From Pectobacterium peruviense (GTDB lineage Bacteria > Pseudomonadota > Gammaproteobacteria > Enterobacterales > Enterobacteriaceae), in assembly GCF_002847345.1 (NCBI RefSeq), contig NZ_LXFV01000034.1:1-64000 (forward strand): a stretch of DNA of 64,000 bases, given 5' to 3'. A program made the translations under genes and the position numbers. Below, in pieces: positions 40,894 to 50,345 of this stretch (its first letter is position 1; the number at the start of each line of letters is the position of its first letter). The notes under the pieces were generated by a model that made no database searches, had not been told where the DNA came from, and worked only from the letters and a program-made list of their open reading frames with translations.

Positions 40894-41093
40894 GTTGCTG
40901 ACAAAGGCCGCCGTTCAGGAAATAGGTTTGTCATCAGTCTTCCGTTGCATCCACCTTTACAAGCACTGCCGCAACGCAGTAAAGTCGCCAACCTTTTTTA
41001 TGGCTCGCCATCCTTGGCGGCCCCCCTTCCGGGCCGTCGCTAGTGCGACGTTAAAAGTTTCTCCCGGAAATTTTCATGGCATGGGGCCTAACT

Positions 41094-42446
41094 ATGTTTA
41101 TCGGTTTTGACTACGGTACCGCCAACTGTTCCGTGGCAGTTATGGATGCAGGGACACCACGGCTCCTGTCGCTGGAAAATGGCTCGCCTTATCTTTCTTC
41201 CCTGCTGTGCGCGCCCGTGCGTGAAGCGGTGAGCGAGTGGTTATGGCGACATCATCAGGTCAATGCCGAGGGCGAGAACGCACTGCTGCTGAAGCGAGCA
41301 ATCAGCTACAACCGCGAAGAAGATATTCGCGTACAGCCCGATAGCGTGAAATTTGGGCGCGATGCGTTACGCCACTATATGGATGACCCAGAAGAGACAT
41401 GGTTCGTTAAATCGCCGAAGTCCTTCCTCGGTGCCGTCGGGCTGAAAGCACAGCAGATCGCGCTGTTTGAGGATCTGGTTTGCTCCATGATGCTGCATAT
41501 CCGCACACAAGCAGAAACCCAGCTTGACCAGCCTATTCGTCAGGCCGTTATCGGTCGCCCGATTAACTTTCAAAGTATCGGCGGCGAAGAAGCCAACCAG
41601 CAGGCACAAGGGATTTTAGATCGTGCCGCACACCGTGCTGGGTTTGAAGACGTCGTCTTCCAGTTTGAACCCGTGGCTGCCGGGCTGGATTTTGAATCTA
41701 CGCTGACGAAAGAAACGCGCGTGCTAGTTGTAGATATCGGCGGCGGAACCACCGACTGCTCCATGCTACTGATGGGGCCGAAGTGGCATAAGCAGCATGA
41801 ACGTTCGCAAAGTTTGCTAGGACACAGCGGCTGCCGTATTGGCGGTAACGATCTGGACATCATGCTCGCGTTCAAACAGCTAATGCCGCTGCTTGGCATG
41901 AATAGCGAGTCGGAAAAAGGCATCGCCCTACCGATCATGACCTGGTGGAATGCGGTCGCGATTAACGATATTCCGGCGCAAAAAGAGTTCCATAGCACCG
42001 CCAGTCGCGCGTTAATCAACGAAATGATCCGCGATGCTCGCCAGCCCGAATTAGTGAAAAGATTGCTGACCGTGTGGCAGCAGCGCCTGAGCTACCGTCT
42101 GATTCAACTGGCGGAAGAGAGCAAAATCGCGCTTTCCAACCAATCGGAAACGGCAGCCGATTTGCACTTTATCGAATCAGGTCTGGCAACACGCATTCAT
42201 GCTGATGAACTTAATGCCGCGATTGATAATCCGCTCACGCGCATTCAACAGCAGGTAACGCTGGCACTAGAAACCAGCCAGACCCGGCCAGAAGTGATCT
42301 ACCTGACTGGCGGTAGCGCAAAATCGCCTCTGCTGCGTCAGGCCATTCAGCAGTTGCTGCCTGATATTCCTATCGCCAGCGGTAACGATTTTGGCTCCGT
42401 TACCGCCGGACTGGCTCGCTGGGCAGAGATAGTTTTCCGCCGTTAA
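41094..42446 (+). CDS. yegD: Hsp70-family chaperone-like protein YegD
   Basis: YegD belongs to the actin-like Hsp70 ATPase family but lacks a full substrate-binding domain; its role is unclear. The 450-residue product, from MFIGFDYGTANCSVAVM, matches E. coli YegD in length. ATPase motifs are FDYGTANCS (phosphate 1), VVDIGGGTTDCSML (phosphate 2) and YLTGGSAKSPLLRQ (adenosine). In E. coli the gene lies elsewhere. The 244-base gap before it holds no gene that I can support. Confidence 0.93.
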   Translation: MFIGFDYGTANCSVAVMDAGTPRLLSLENGSPYLSSLLCAPVREAVSEWLWRHHQVNAEGENALLLKRAISYNREEDIRVQPDSVKFGRDALRHYMDDPEETWFVKSPKSFLGAVGLKAQQIALFEDLVCSMMLHIRTQAETQLDQPIRQAVIGRPINFQSIGGEEANQQAQGILDRAAHRAGFEDVVFQFEPVAAGLDFESTLTKETRVLVVDIGGGTTDCSMLLMGPKWHKQHERSQSLLGHSGCRIGGNDLDIMLAFKQLMPLLGMNSESEKGIALPIMTWWNAVAINDIPAQKEFHSTASRALINEMIRDARQPELVKRLLTVWQQRLSYRLIQLAEESKIALSNQSETAADLHFIESGLATRIHADELNAAIDNPLTRIQQQVTLALETSQTRPEVIYLTGGSAKSPLLRQAIQQLLPDIPIASGNDFGSVTAGLARWAEIVFRR

Positions 42447-42452
42447 GTCAAA

Positions 42453-42479
42453 TACGGGACGTAAGCCATGCGTCCCGTC
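42453..42479. terminator. Convergent hairpin between yegD and the TetR gene
   Basis: ACGGGACG and CGTCCCGT form an 8-bp stem with a nine-base loop between two convergent genes. There is no clear T-run, so its strength is uncertain. Confidence 0.45.
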
Positions 42480-42482
42480 AGA

Positions 42483-43088
42483 CTATGGCCTTATTAACTG
42501 CGGTGGATTGACCAACAACCCACGCAGCAGCAACTCCAGCGCGGCAACGCCTTGTGCCAGCCGCGCAGTACCATCCTCTCCCTCCGCGATCCAAAACGCC
42601 GCTTCGGCCAGACTGCCGTAGATCAACGATGCCAGCGCCTGTGGTTCGGCTTCAGCCACCACGCCTTGGCGTATGAGGTTGTCGATCAGCCGCTGCATCG
42701 ACTCCACGCAATGCCGTTGTGAATCCGGCGATGCACCACCTAGTGCAGCCCGCGCATCACGCAACACGATACGCTGAATCTCAGGCTCCAGCGCCATTTC
42801 CAGATAAGCGCGACAGCGACAACGGAAACCTTCCCAGTCATCTTCGGCGGCATCGGAGATCGCTTGCAGTCGCTCATCCATCTCAGCATCGATCTGCTCT
42901 ACCACCGCCGCCAACAATCCTTTCTTGTCACCGAAGTGATGATAAAGCGCCCCACGGGTCAGGCTCGCCTGCGCAGTGAGATCGTCCATTGAGGTATCGG
43001 CATAGCCGCGTTCGCTGAAGACCTTACGAGCGGTCGCCAGCAGTATAGAGCGAGTTTCTTCCATTTCAGCACGGGTACGACGAACCAT
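42483..43088 (-). CDS. TetR/AcrR-family repressor
   Basis: The 201-residue protein has an N-terminal TetR helix-turn-helix (SMDDLTAQASLTRGALYHHFGDKKGLL, about residues 33-58) and a variable ligand-binding domain of the AcrR type. The start is the ATG that follows AAGGA by seven bases. It is divergent from the MFS gene at 43224, and three CATAC-N5-GTATG-type sites lie between them, so it most likely represses that pump and itself. The ligand is unknown. Confidence 0.9.
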   Translation of the reverse strand: MVRRTRAEMEETRSILLATARKVFSERGYADTSMDDLTAQASLTRGALYHHFGDKKGLLAAVVEQIDAEMDERLQAISDAAEDDWEGFRCRCRAYLEMALEPEIQRIVLRDARAALGGASPDSQRHCVESMQRLIDNLIRQGVVAEAEPQALASLIYGSLAEAAFWIAEGEDGTARLAQGVAALELLLRGLLVNPPQLIRP

Positions 43089-43101
43089 CGACACATCCTT
43101 A

Positions 43102-43170
43102 CATACACATCGTATGATTATTTACATTCACTCCGTATGAATATATGCTTTTATTCATACGCTCTGTATG
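43102..43170. promoter_or_regulatory. Three tandem TetR-type operators
   Basis: Perfect 5-5-5 palindromes CATAC-ACATC-GTATG (43102-43116) and CATAC-GCTCT-GTATG (43156-43170) flank a near copy, CATTC-ACTCC-GTATG (43125-43139). All lie in the gap between the divergent repressor and pump genes. The shared arms strongly suggest one dimeric regulator. Confidence 0.8.
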
Positions 43171-43223
43171 TATTGTCGCTGTGCCGCGAGAAGGTGGCAA
43201 GTGGATTCACTTTGGAGAACAAG

Positions 43224-44432
43224 ATGATCAATCCTTATCGAGAACTTTTCGCCGCCCCTGGTAGCAGAGGCTTTGCGTTGGCCGGCCTGTTGGCACGGGT
43301 TCCGCTGCCCATGACGGGCATCGGCATTATCACCATGCTGTCGCAACTGCGCGGCAGCTATGCGCTGGCGGGAGCGGTATCGGCCACTTTTGTACTGACC
43401 TACGCCCTGCTATCACCACAGATCTCCCGTCTGGTTGATCGACATGGACAAGGTCGCGTACTGCCACTGGCAACGCTAATCAGCGCGATCGGCATGCTAC
43501 TTCTGCTTGCTAGTGCATGGTGGCAGGCACCTGACTGGACCTTATTCATCGGTGCTTTGCTGGCCGGTTTCATGCCCAGCATGTCAGCGATGGTGAGAGC
43601 ACGCTGGACGGCCATCTATCGCGGGCAGCCTCGCTTGCAAACTGCCTACTCGCTGGAGACGGTACTCGATGAAGTCACCTTTATTGCCGGACCTCCGCTG
43701 GCTGTTGGACTGTCCGTAGCCGTGTTTCCTCAGGCTGGCCCACTGGCAGCGGCACTCTTGCTGATTATTGGTGTGTTTGCACTGGTTACACAACGCGGCA
43801 CCGAACCACCGGTAGAAAAACAGGATGTCAGTACGGGTCGCTCAAGAGCGGTGATCAAACAGGCGAACGTGCGCCTGCTGGCGCTGTTGATGGTAGCGAT
43901 GGGCGTCATCGTTGGCACCGTTGATATCGTGAGTGTGGCCTTCGCCGAACAACGTGGCCAACCGGCAGCGGCCAGCCTGATCTTGTCAGTTTATGCGGTC
44001 GGTTCCTGTCTGGCTGGCCTGCTGTTCGGGGCCCTCAAGCTACGTACTGCACTGCATCACCTGCTATTGCTAGGCGGTGTGGCAACGGCAGCAACCACAC
44101 TACCTCTGCTGCTGGTTGGCAGCATTCCCACATTGGCTGCGGCCGTACTGATCGCGGGACTGTTCTTCGCTCCCACCATGATCGTGGCAATGTCGCTGGT
44201 CGAACGTTTGGTGCCTGAACACCGCTTAACCGAAGGCATGACCTGGTTGTTGGCAGGGCTAAACATCGGTGTGGCGCTGGGCGCTACGGTATCGGGTCAC
44301 ATCGTGGATGAGGGTGGCGCGCGTGCCGGGTTCGCCGTTGCGCTGTGCGCTGGCGTTTTGGTGCTGCTGGTCGCGATTTGGGTACATCAGTATTTGCGAA
44401 CACATGCTTCCTCTCTTCCCCATGCCGCTTGA
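43224..44432 (+). CDS. MFS transporter, probable drug efflux
   Basis: The 402-residue protein has about twelve membrane segments and a cytoplasmic loop near residues 185-200 (VEKQDVSTGRSRA), typical of the major facilitator family. The ATG follows GGAG. The motif SRLVDRHGQGRVLPLATL is the loop 2-3 signature. It is divergent from a TetR repressor and followed after 38 bases by a second, broken MFS gene. The substrate cannot be told from sequence. Confidence 0.88.
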   Translation: MINPYRELFAAPGSRGFALAGLLARVPLPMTGIGIITMLSQLRGSYALAGAVSATFVLTYALLSPQISRLVDRHGQGRVLPLATLISAIGMLLLLASAWWQAPDWTLFIGALLAGFMPSMSAMVRARWTAIYRGQPRLQTAYSLETVLDEVTFIAGPPLAVGLSVAVFPQAGPLAAALLLIIGVFALVTQRGTEPPVEKQDVSTGRSRAVIKQANVRLLALLMVAMGVIVGTVDIVSVAFAEQRGQPAAASLILSVYAVGSCLAGLLFGALKLRTALHHLLLLGGVATAATTLPLLLVGSIPTLAAAVLIAGLFFAPTMIVAMSLVERLVPEHRLTEGMTWLLAGLNIGVALGATVSGHIVDEGGARAGFAVALCAGVLVLLVAIWVHQYLRTHASSLPHAA

Positions 44433-44470
44433 CGGTCACACAATCGACTTCCTATGCTAAGGATTGAACC

Positions 44471-45663
44471 ATGAATACATCTTCATCTATCGCTATAGGC
44501 AAGACTGCACAGCATCCTTGGCTGGCCGTCGTCGTCGTCGGTCTTGCAACCTTCTCTGTTGTCACAACGGAAATGCTTCCGGTCGGTCTGCTGACCCCTA
44601 TTGCTGACACGCTACATACCTCTACCGGAACCGCAGGGCTGATGATTTCACTCCCTGCACTCTTAGCCGCGTTATTCGCTCCACTGGTGGTGATCGCATC
44701 CGGCGGTATGGATAGACGCAGGATTTTATGCGGCCTGCTGGCGTTGCTGGTTATCGCCAACATTGCCTCGGCACTGGCACCAGACATCGGCTGGATGCTG
44801 GGTGCTCGCGTGCTTGTCGGTTTTTGTATGGGCGGCATCTGGGCGATTGCCGGTGGTCTGGCTGCACGACTCGTTCCCGAACCCTCCATTGGTCTGGCGA
44901 CATCGATTATCTTCGGTGGCGTCGCGGCGGCGTCCGTACTAGGTGTACCGTTCGGTGCCCTGATCGGCGACATCGCCGGATGGCGCTGGGCGTTTGGCTG
45001 CATGGCAATGTTTAGCGGACTGGTACTGATGCTTCACCTCGCGGTGATTCCGGCACTGCCCGTTGCCCGCTCAACCACCGTGCGCCAGTTCGGTGAGCAA
45101 CTGACCAACCGTAAGCTGCAAGTCGGACTGATTCTGACGCTATTACTGGTGGCAGGGCATTTCATGGCCTTTACGTTCGTCCGCTGCTGCTATCCGTGTC
45201 GGGATTCGACACACCGTGGATTAGCGCATTGCTGTTCGCCTAGGGCATGGCAGGCATCGTTGGCAATTTTCTGGCAGGCATCCTCGCGGCGCAGCGTACG
45301 ACGCTAACCTTGACGGCAATTGCTCTCGGGCTGCTGTTAACCCCGCTCCTGTTCCTCACCATCGGAGGGTCGCATGTAGGCGGCGGCGTGGCGCTACTGG
45401 TTTGGGGGCTGGCCTACGGCGGTGTATCCGTTGGTTTGATGACATGGATGATGAAAGCCGCATCGCGCGCCGTGGAGATCGCTTCCGCACTGTATGTTGG
45501 CGTTTTCAATGTTGGTATCGCGCTTGGGTCCTGGGTAGGCGGCCAAATAGTGGATAATTCAGGCCTGAACGCAACGCTTTGGCTGGCAGGTGGATTCGCC
45601 GCGGTCGCCTTACTGTTATCCCTGAGCATTGGGTTGACTGAACGCCGGAAGATCATCGAATGA
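44471..45663 (+). pseudogene. Second MFS transporter gene, disrupted by frameshift and nonsense
   Basis: The first part reads as a 12-helix MFS protein (similar to NepI/AraJ type) to HFMAFTFVR, near 45180. There the protein should continue with PLLLSVSGFDTPWISALLFA, which is found in the next frame, so a one-base change has shifted the frame. In that second frame a TAG stop at 45241-45243 stands where tyrosine is expected before GMAGIVGNFLAG; the rest is open to 45663. Two separate lesions argue for a true pseudogene rather than a sequencing slip. The start follows AAGGA. Confidence 0.88.
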
Positions 45664-45705
45664 AAAAAGCCGCGAGCACCTTATTCAGGCGTCTCGCGGC
45701 TTTTA
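45663..45705. terminator. Bidirectional terminator between the MFS pseudogene and ycfJ
   Basis: AAAAGCCGCGAG and CTCGCGGCTTTT form a strong stem with A- and T-runs on both sides. It lies between convergent genes and should stop both. Confidence 0.8.
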
Positions 45706-45745
45706 GAGATGGTGTCAGCGCAAAAAACGTAGACGTTGAGGTAAA

Positions 45746-46285
45746 TCAGCTCTGTTGATTCAAGACTAATTGACCGTTTCTGTCCACTGGAATCTGTGTA
45801 CCCGGATCGCGATCCATGCGGATTTTGCCCTGCTGGTCGCCGATTTTATAGGTGACATCATAACCTAGAACTTTTTGTGATTTATCGTACACCGTCTGAC
45901 AACGCTGCTGCTGTGTCGTGTACGTATCATTTTCCTGCATGCCACTTTGTACACGGTTACCCGCGTAGCCGCCTGCCAGTGCACCCGCTACCGTCGCGAC
46001 ATCTTTACCGCGTCCGCCACCGAACTGATGTCCCAGAACACCACCCGCCACGGCACCCAGTACCGATCCGGCTATCTGGTTTTCATCCTGCACCGGACGA
46101 CGGTGAGTCACGTTTACGTTACGGCACTCTTGGCGAGGCGTTTTGACCGTTTCTTTAATAGGTGTTGCCGTTAGCACCTGTGCATACTGAGGTTTAGAGG
46201 AAAAAACGTCCATACTCGCCACCGCCGCCACACCCAATGCCGCAGCCACACCAATACCTACACCCGCTAACATTGATTTGTTCAC
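45746..46285 (-). CDS. ycfJ: Glycine-zipper envelope protein YcfJ
   Basis: YcfJ is a small envelope protein of the Rick_17kDa/glycine-zipper type with no assigned activity. I chose the GTG start (VNKSMLAGVGIG), which follows GGGAGG, giving 179 residues as in E. coli. There is an N-terminal hydrophobic segment and a glycine-zipper stretch (SVLGAVAGGVLGHQFGGG, ATVAGALAGGYAGN). Two cysteines flank the zipper. It precedes ndh, as in E. coli. Confidence 0.92.
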   Translation of the reverse strand: MNKSMLAGVGIGVAAALGVAAVASMDVFSSKPQYAQVLTATPIKETVKTPRQECRNVNVTHRRPVQDENQIAGSVLGAVAGGVLGHQFGGGRGKDVATVAGALAGGYAGNRVQSGMQENDTYTTQQQRCQTVYDKSQKVLGYDVTYKIGDQQGKIRMDRDPGTQIPVDRNGQLVLNQQS

Positions 46286-46690
46286 AGGATACCTCCCGAA
46301 TCTATTCTCACGCATTCCCCATCTGCAATTCTGCCGTAATCTTGTTTTACGTCAGCTCGCGTTTAACGCGATGAATCCGATGGTTCCTTCTGAATAATCG
46401 CATTCAGAATTTTCGGCGTGCGTGCTACGCCTTCTGTAAACAGTGGAAAGTCTGCACAATGTTTCACACTCTCGCAATAAGACTAACTAACCAAAAGTGT
46501 CAGATTCGTAACATAAAACTGTCATTTGGGAATTATCTTAACCGGAATTGCTAATAGGACGATATTTTATACTGTTATTTCAGGGCGATGCTCAGTGGCA
46601 TGACGAACGGAGGTGCGGCTTAGGGGGGAATATTGTCAATACATTGACGGGAAGGCACGTCTTTTCCAGAGAACCAGAGCAGACCGATAA

Positions 46691-46731
46691 GAAAAAGAAT
46701 ACGGGCGCGAAATTGCGTTCACGCCCGTATC
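46691..46731 (-). terminator. Terminator after ndh
   Basis: ATACGGGCG and CGCCCGTAT form a stem; on the minus strand it is followed by TCTTTTTC. It lies 24 bases after the ndh stop. The rest of the 46286-46690 gap shows no gene that I can support. Confidence 0.65.
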
Positions 46732-46754
46732 AGAAGGATGTCAGTCGTTGCGGA

Positions 46755-48059
46755 TTAATGCAGTTTGAGACGCGGGCGTATCACCCGGTTGATGCCACCG
46801 ACCAGCATCATCAAGCCCGTTTTAACATAGCCGTGCAGCGCAACCTGGTGCATACGATAGAGGGAGATGTAAACGAAGCGAGCAATCCGCCCTTCTACCA
46901 TCACTGAACCCCGCATCAGGTTCCCCATCAGGCTACCTACCGTACTGAATTTAGACAGCGAAACTAGCGAGCCGTGATCTTTGTAGACGTAAGACTTCAG
47001 CGCCTGTCCGTTCAACAACGCGATGATGTTGCTGTGACAGCGTGATGCCATCTGGTGAGCCGCCTGCGCACGCGGTGGCACGAAACCGCCGCCTTCCTGC
47101 GGGCAGGATGCACAGTCGCCGATGGCGAAAATGTTAGGATCGCGTGTCGTCTGCAACGTAGGTTCAACGACAAGCTGATTGATCCGGTTGGTTTCCAGAC
47201 CGGCAATGTCTTTCATTGCATCCGGCGCTTTGATTCCTGCCGCCCAAACCATCAGGTCGGCTTCGATAAATTCGCCGTCCTTCGTATTCAGACCGCCGCT
47301 TTCCGCGCTGGTTACCATGGTTTTCGTCAGCACGCGGACGCCAATATTATTCAGCTCATGGTGTGCTGCCGCTGAAATGCGCGGCGGAAGCGCTGGCAAA
47401 ATACGTTCGCCCGCTTCAACCAGCGTCACATTCAGTGTTTGGTTATCCAGTCCGTCAAAACCATAGCTGTGCAGCTGTTTCACCGCGTTATGCAATTCCG
47501 CAGACAGCTCGACGCCAGTCGCTCCACCGCCCACAATCGCAATATTTACTCGCTCTTTTTCGTCCTGATTTGCTGTGAATTTCAGGAACAAATTCAGCAT
47601 TTCATTATGGAAGCGACGGGCTTGTTTTGGATTATCCAGGAAAATACAGTGATCTTTCACGCCCGGCGTGCCGAAGTCATTTGAAGCGCTGCCTAAGGCA
47701 ACTACCAAAATGTCATACGGAATGCGGCGCGCCGCAACCAGTACGTCGCCTTGATCATCACACACTTCGGCCAGTTGAATCTGCTGCTGTTCACGATCGA
47801 TATCCGTCAGCATCCCCAGTTGGAACTGGAAATGGTGATTGCGGGCGTGCGCCAGGTAGCTCAGCGCATCCATATCGTCGTCCAGCGAACCGGTCGCGAC
47901 TTCGTGCAGCAATGGTTTCCACAGGTGGCTGTGGTTACGATCCACCAGCGTAATGTCCGCTTTTTTCTTGCGTCCTAACTTGTGGCCCAAACTCGTTGCG
48001 AGTTCAAGTCCGCCAGCTCCCCCGCCGACAATGACAATTTTTTTGGTTGGTGATGTCAA
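46755..48059 (-). CDS. ndh: NADH dehydrogenase II (non-proton-pumping)
   Basis: Ndh oxidises NADH and reduces quinone at the inner face of the membrane without pumping protons. The 434-residue protein has two dinucleotide folds, [19 protein letters not shown] at the N terminus and [17 protein letters not shown] near residue 173, and the FAD segment [14 protein letters not shown]. Length matches E. coli. A perfect FNR box lies 136 bases upstream, fitting the known anaerobic repression of ndh. Confidence 0.96.
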   Translation of the reverse strand: MTSPTKKIVIVGGGAGGLELATSLGHKLGRKKKADITLVDRNHSHLWKPLLHEVATGSLDDDMDALSYLAHARNHHFQFQLGMLTDIDREQQQIQLAEVCDDQGDVLVAARRIPYDILVVALGSASNDFGTPGVKDHCIFLDNPKQARRFHNEMLNLFLKFTANQDEKERVNIAIVGGGATGVELSAELHNAVKQLHSYGFDGLDNQTLNVTLVEAGERILPALPPRISAAAHHELNNIGVRVLTKTMVTSAESGGLNTKDGEFIEADLMVWAAGIKAPDAMKDIAGLETNRINQLVVEPTLQTTRDPNIFAIGDCASCPQEGGGFVPPRAQAAHQMASRCHSNIIALLNGQALKSYVYKDHGSLVSLSKFSTVGSLMGNLMRGSVMVEGRIARFVYISLYRMHQVALHGYVKTGLMMLVGGINRVIRPRLKLH

Positions 48060-48194
48060 AATGACCCCCTAAAATGTGAACCAATCGTTAATAAAGAGTA
48101 AAAAATAATATCCTTATATAACATAGGGTTCGCGTAAGTTAAGCCTGATATCTGCTGCAAGAATAGCACGCTAGGTTATTTGGTCATACCAAAA

Positions 48195-48208
48195 TTGATA
48201 TATATCAA
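48195..48208. promoter_or_regulatory. FNR box upstream of ndh
   Basis: TTGATATATATCAA is a perfect match to the FNR consensus TTGAT-N4-ATCAA. It lies 136 bases before the ndh start. The remainder of this 356-base gap holds no gene. Confidence 0.8.
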
Positions 48209-48415
48209 TTTATTTTGCGGCGCGGGTTTTTACCGAGAAAATTCCATCTTTATTTCAGTGAATTAGCGGAAGTCTGTCTGAAGGGAAAATGCTGAATCGT
48301 GCGCCTATGCGCGTCTGTACGAACTAAGGAAAGTAAATAAATAACGTCACTCCTCCTGATATCCCTCTCAAACAGGGACATCAGAAGAAACATCCGCAGC
48401 CATTAACACCGCACG

Positions 48416-48958
48416 CTAACCGAGCGTTTTGAAGGCTTTTATGCGCTGTAAATGGGGGGAGATACTTTTGAATTTATGCGTCTGGATATCGTCCCAAACA
48501 ATCTCATAATATTCTCCCAGCGCTTGCGCACTGCGCTGGCTGTCGAGCATCTCATCCTGACGGGAAAGCATAACCATGCAGCGATCGCGGTTTTTTTCAC
48601 GAAAATTCGCGACACACTTCGTGGCGATATCCAGATATTCTTCCGGTCGATCAATTTTCCCGCTCATATTTTCCTGCGGGAAAAGGTTCGGATTGACGAT
48701 AACTTGTCGTATATCACACAGAAAACCGACCCGTTCAGCCCAAAAACAGCCCAACCCCACGCCACAAATCAGCGGACGATCGTCATTAGAATGCTGAATC
48801 ATCTTATCCACCTGCTTTAGCAGATGTTGCATATCATGACGCGGATGCAGCGTGCTGTAGCTAATCAGCCGTACATCTTCATCGATAAACTGAAGCTGCA
48901 AGACTTTTTCATGGTTACCGGGGCTGGTCGAGTCAAAACCGTGTAAATAGATAATCAT
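48416..48958 (-). CDS. ycfP: YcfP-family (UPF0227) esterase-like protein
   Basis: The 180-residue protein is of the alpha/beta-hydrolase-like UPF0227 family, starting [20 protein letters not shown]. It is of E. coli YcfP length and lies between ndh and nagZ, as there. No enzymatic activity is established for the family. The 305-base gap downstream towards nagZ is filled mainly by a palindromic repeat. Confidence 0.92.
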   Translation of the reverse strand: MIIYLHGFDSTSPGNHEKVLQLQFIDEDVRLISYSTLHPRHDMQHLLKQVDKMIQHSNDDRPLICGVGLGCFWAERVGFLCDIRQVIVNPNLFPQENMSGKIDRPEEYLDIATKCVANFREKNRDRCMVMLSRQDEMLDSQRSAQALGEYYEIVWDDIQTHKFKSISPHLQRIKAFKTLG

Positions 48959-49004
48959 CTTTTATCCTCACCACTGACTAGGTTGCCTATTTCTCACCAT
49001 TTTT

Positions 49005-49274
49005 ATATCCGTCATACTTCAAGCTGCTTGTGCGTTGGCAATACTCGGCTCATCTCTGAGCCTCGCCCTGAAGGGCCGCCGCAAGCGGCGTTCAAATTGG
49101 CTAAGCCAATTTGTCCTTACTCACCCCAGTCACTTACCTAAGTAAGCTCCAGGGGATTCGCGCAGTTGCCGCGTTACAAGGCCCATAAATGAGCCTCGCC
49201 CTAGAGGGCCAACGCTTTGGCGTTGTTCAAAACGCTAGCGTTTTGTCACGCAACTCGAATTATTTAGGATATAT
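49005..49274. repeat. YPAL-type repeat, long composite form
   Basis: Left end (ATATCCGTCATACTTCAAGC), centre (TACTCACCCCAGTCACTTAC) and right end (AACTCGAATTATTTAGGATA) match the repeat at 26456. Each arm has an inserted block that starts with GAGCCTCGCCCT and holds extra hairpins (GCCGC..GCGGC, AAATTGGC..GCCAATTT, AACGC..GCGTT, AAAACGC..GCGTTTT). The right end overlaps the nagZ stop codon. Confidence 0.75.
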
Positions 49275-50283
49275 GCGCCTGCCAGCGCTCACTGAGTGAG
49301 GTGAGCGCCTGATTTGCCTGCTTCCAACGCGACGAATCCAGCAGTTCCCGACGAGAAAACGAACCCTGATGATATAAGCGCGTTAGTTGCTCCGCTTTGA
49401 CCGGGGACAGGTTATCCAGCACGCTGACCGCTCCTTCACGATGATTGCAAACCAGAATCATGTCACATCCCGCCTGCAACGCGGCCTGCGCCCGCTCTGG
49501 GTAACTTCCCATTACAGCCGCACCTTCCATCGACAGATCGTCGGAGAAAATGATGCCATCAAAGCCTAACTCTTCACGCAGTACTGTTTTAAGCCAGTAG
49601 GGAGAACCGCTGGCGGGACGCGGATCGGCCTCGGTGTAAATCACATGGGCAGGCATGATCGCATCCAACTGTTGACGTTGGATCAGCTCTTTAAAAATCA
49701 GCATATCGTGTGCGCGAATCTCCGCAAGCGGACGCGGATCGCGCGGTGTTTCTTTATGTGAATCGGCGCTGACCGCACCGTGACCGGGGAAATGCTTACC
49801 CGTGACTTTCATGCCTGCACTGTGCATACCGCGAATAAAGCTCTGCGCTACAGCCAACGCAGTGTCTGGCTGTTCGTGAAACGAACGCTCGCCAATCGCC
49901 GCACTCTGGTGACCGATATCCAGCACGGGTGCAAAGCTAATGTCGATATCCATCGCGATCATTTCTGCCGCCATCAACCAGCCGCCCTCTTCCGCCAACC
50001 GTTGGGCTTCTGGCATGCTATTTAATGCAGCAAACGCCTGCGCGGCAGGCAAACGGGTAAATCCATCACGAAAACGCTGAACGCGCCCGCCTTCCTGATC
50101 CACAGAAACCACGAGACGCTCGCGCGACGCCGCGCGGATTTGGCGCACTAATTCACGTAACTGCGCCGCATCATGAAAATTACGTGTGAACAGAATAACG
50201 CCGCCAACGAGCGGGTGTTCCAGCACTTCACGATCTTCTGCATCCAGCTCATAGCTGGCGACATCTAACATTACCGGACCCAC
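49264..50283 (-). CDS. nagZ: Beta-N-acetylhexosaminidase NagZ
   Basis: NagZ removes GlcNAc from anhydro-muropeptides in peptidoglycan recycling and helps make the AmpC inducer. I chose the GTG start (VGPVMLDV), which follows GAGG by five bases; this gives 339 residues against 341 in E. coli. Motifs are [33 protein letters not shown] and the nucleophile segment [12 protein letters not shown]. The last codons and stop (HIS-stop) come from the end of a palindromic repeat, so the C terminus differs from E. coli. Confidence 0.95.
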   Translation of the reverse strand: MGPVMLDVASYELDAEDREVLEHPLVGGVILFTRNFHDAAQLRELVRQIRAASRERLVVSVDQEGGRVQRFRDGFTRLPAAQAFAALNSMPEAQRLAEEGGWLMAAEMIAMDIDISFAPVLDIGHQSAAIGERSFHEQPDTALAVAQSFIRGMHSAGMKVTGKHFPGHGAVSADSHKETPRDPRPLAEIRAHDMLIFKELIQRQQLDAIMPAHVIYTEADPRPASGSPYWLKTVLREELGFDGIIFSDDLSMEGAAVMGSYPERAQAALQAGCDMILVCNHREGAVSVLDNLSPVKAEQLTRLYHQGSFSRRELLDSSRWKQANQALTSLSERWQAHIS

Positions 50284-50345
50284 AAAAACCTCATTCTTTA
50301 ATAGTACTACTGAGTAAAATGACCACGACCACAAAAATCATACCG

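Noticed and set aside
46286-46690. Possible gene in the ycfJ-ndh gap
   Set aside because: Only short frames without ribosome sites or recognisable sequence; the gap shows no repeated structure apart from the ndh terminator.
49005-49274. CRISPR array
   Set aside because: The repeated blocks are inverted hairpin modules of a palindromic repeat, without equal direct repeats and unique spacers.
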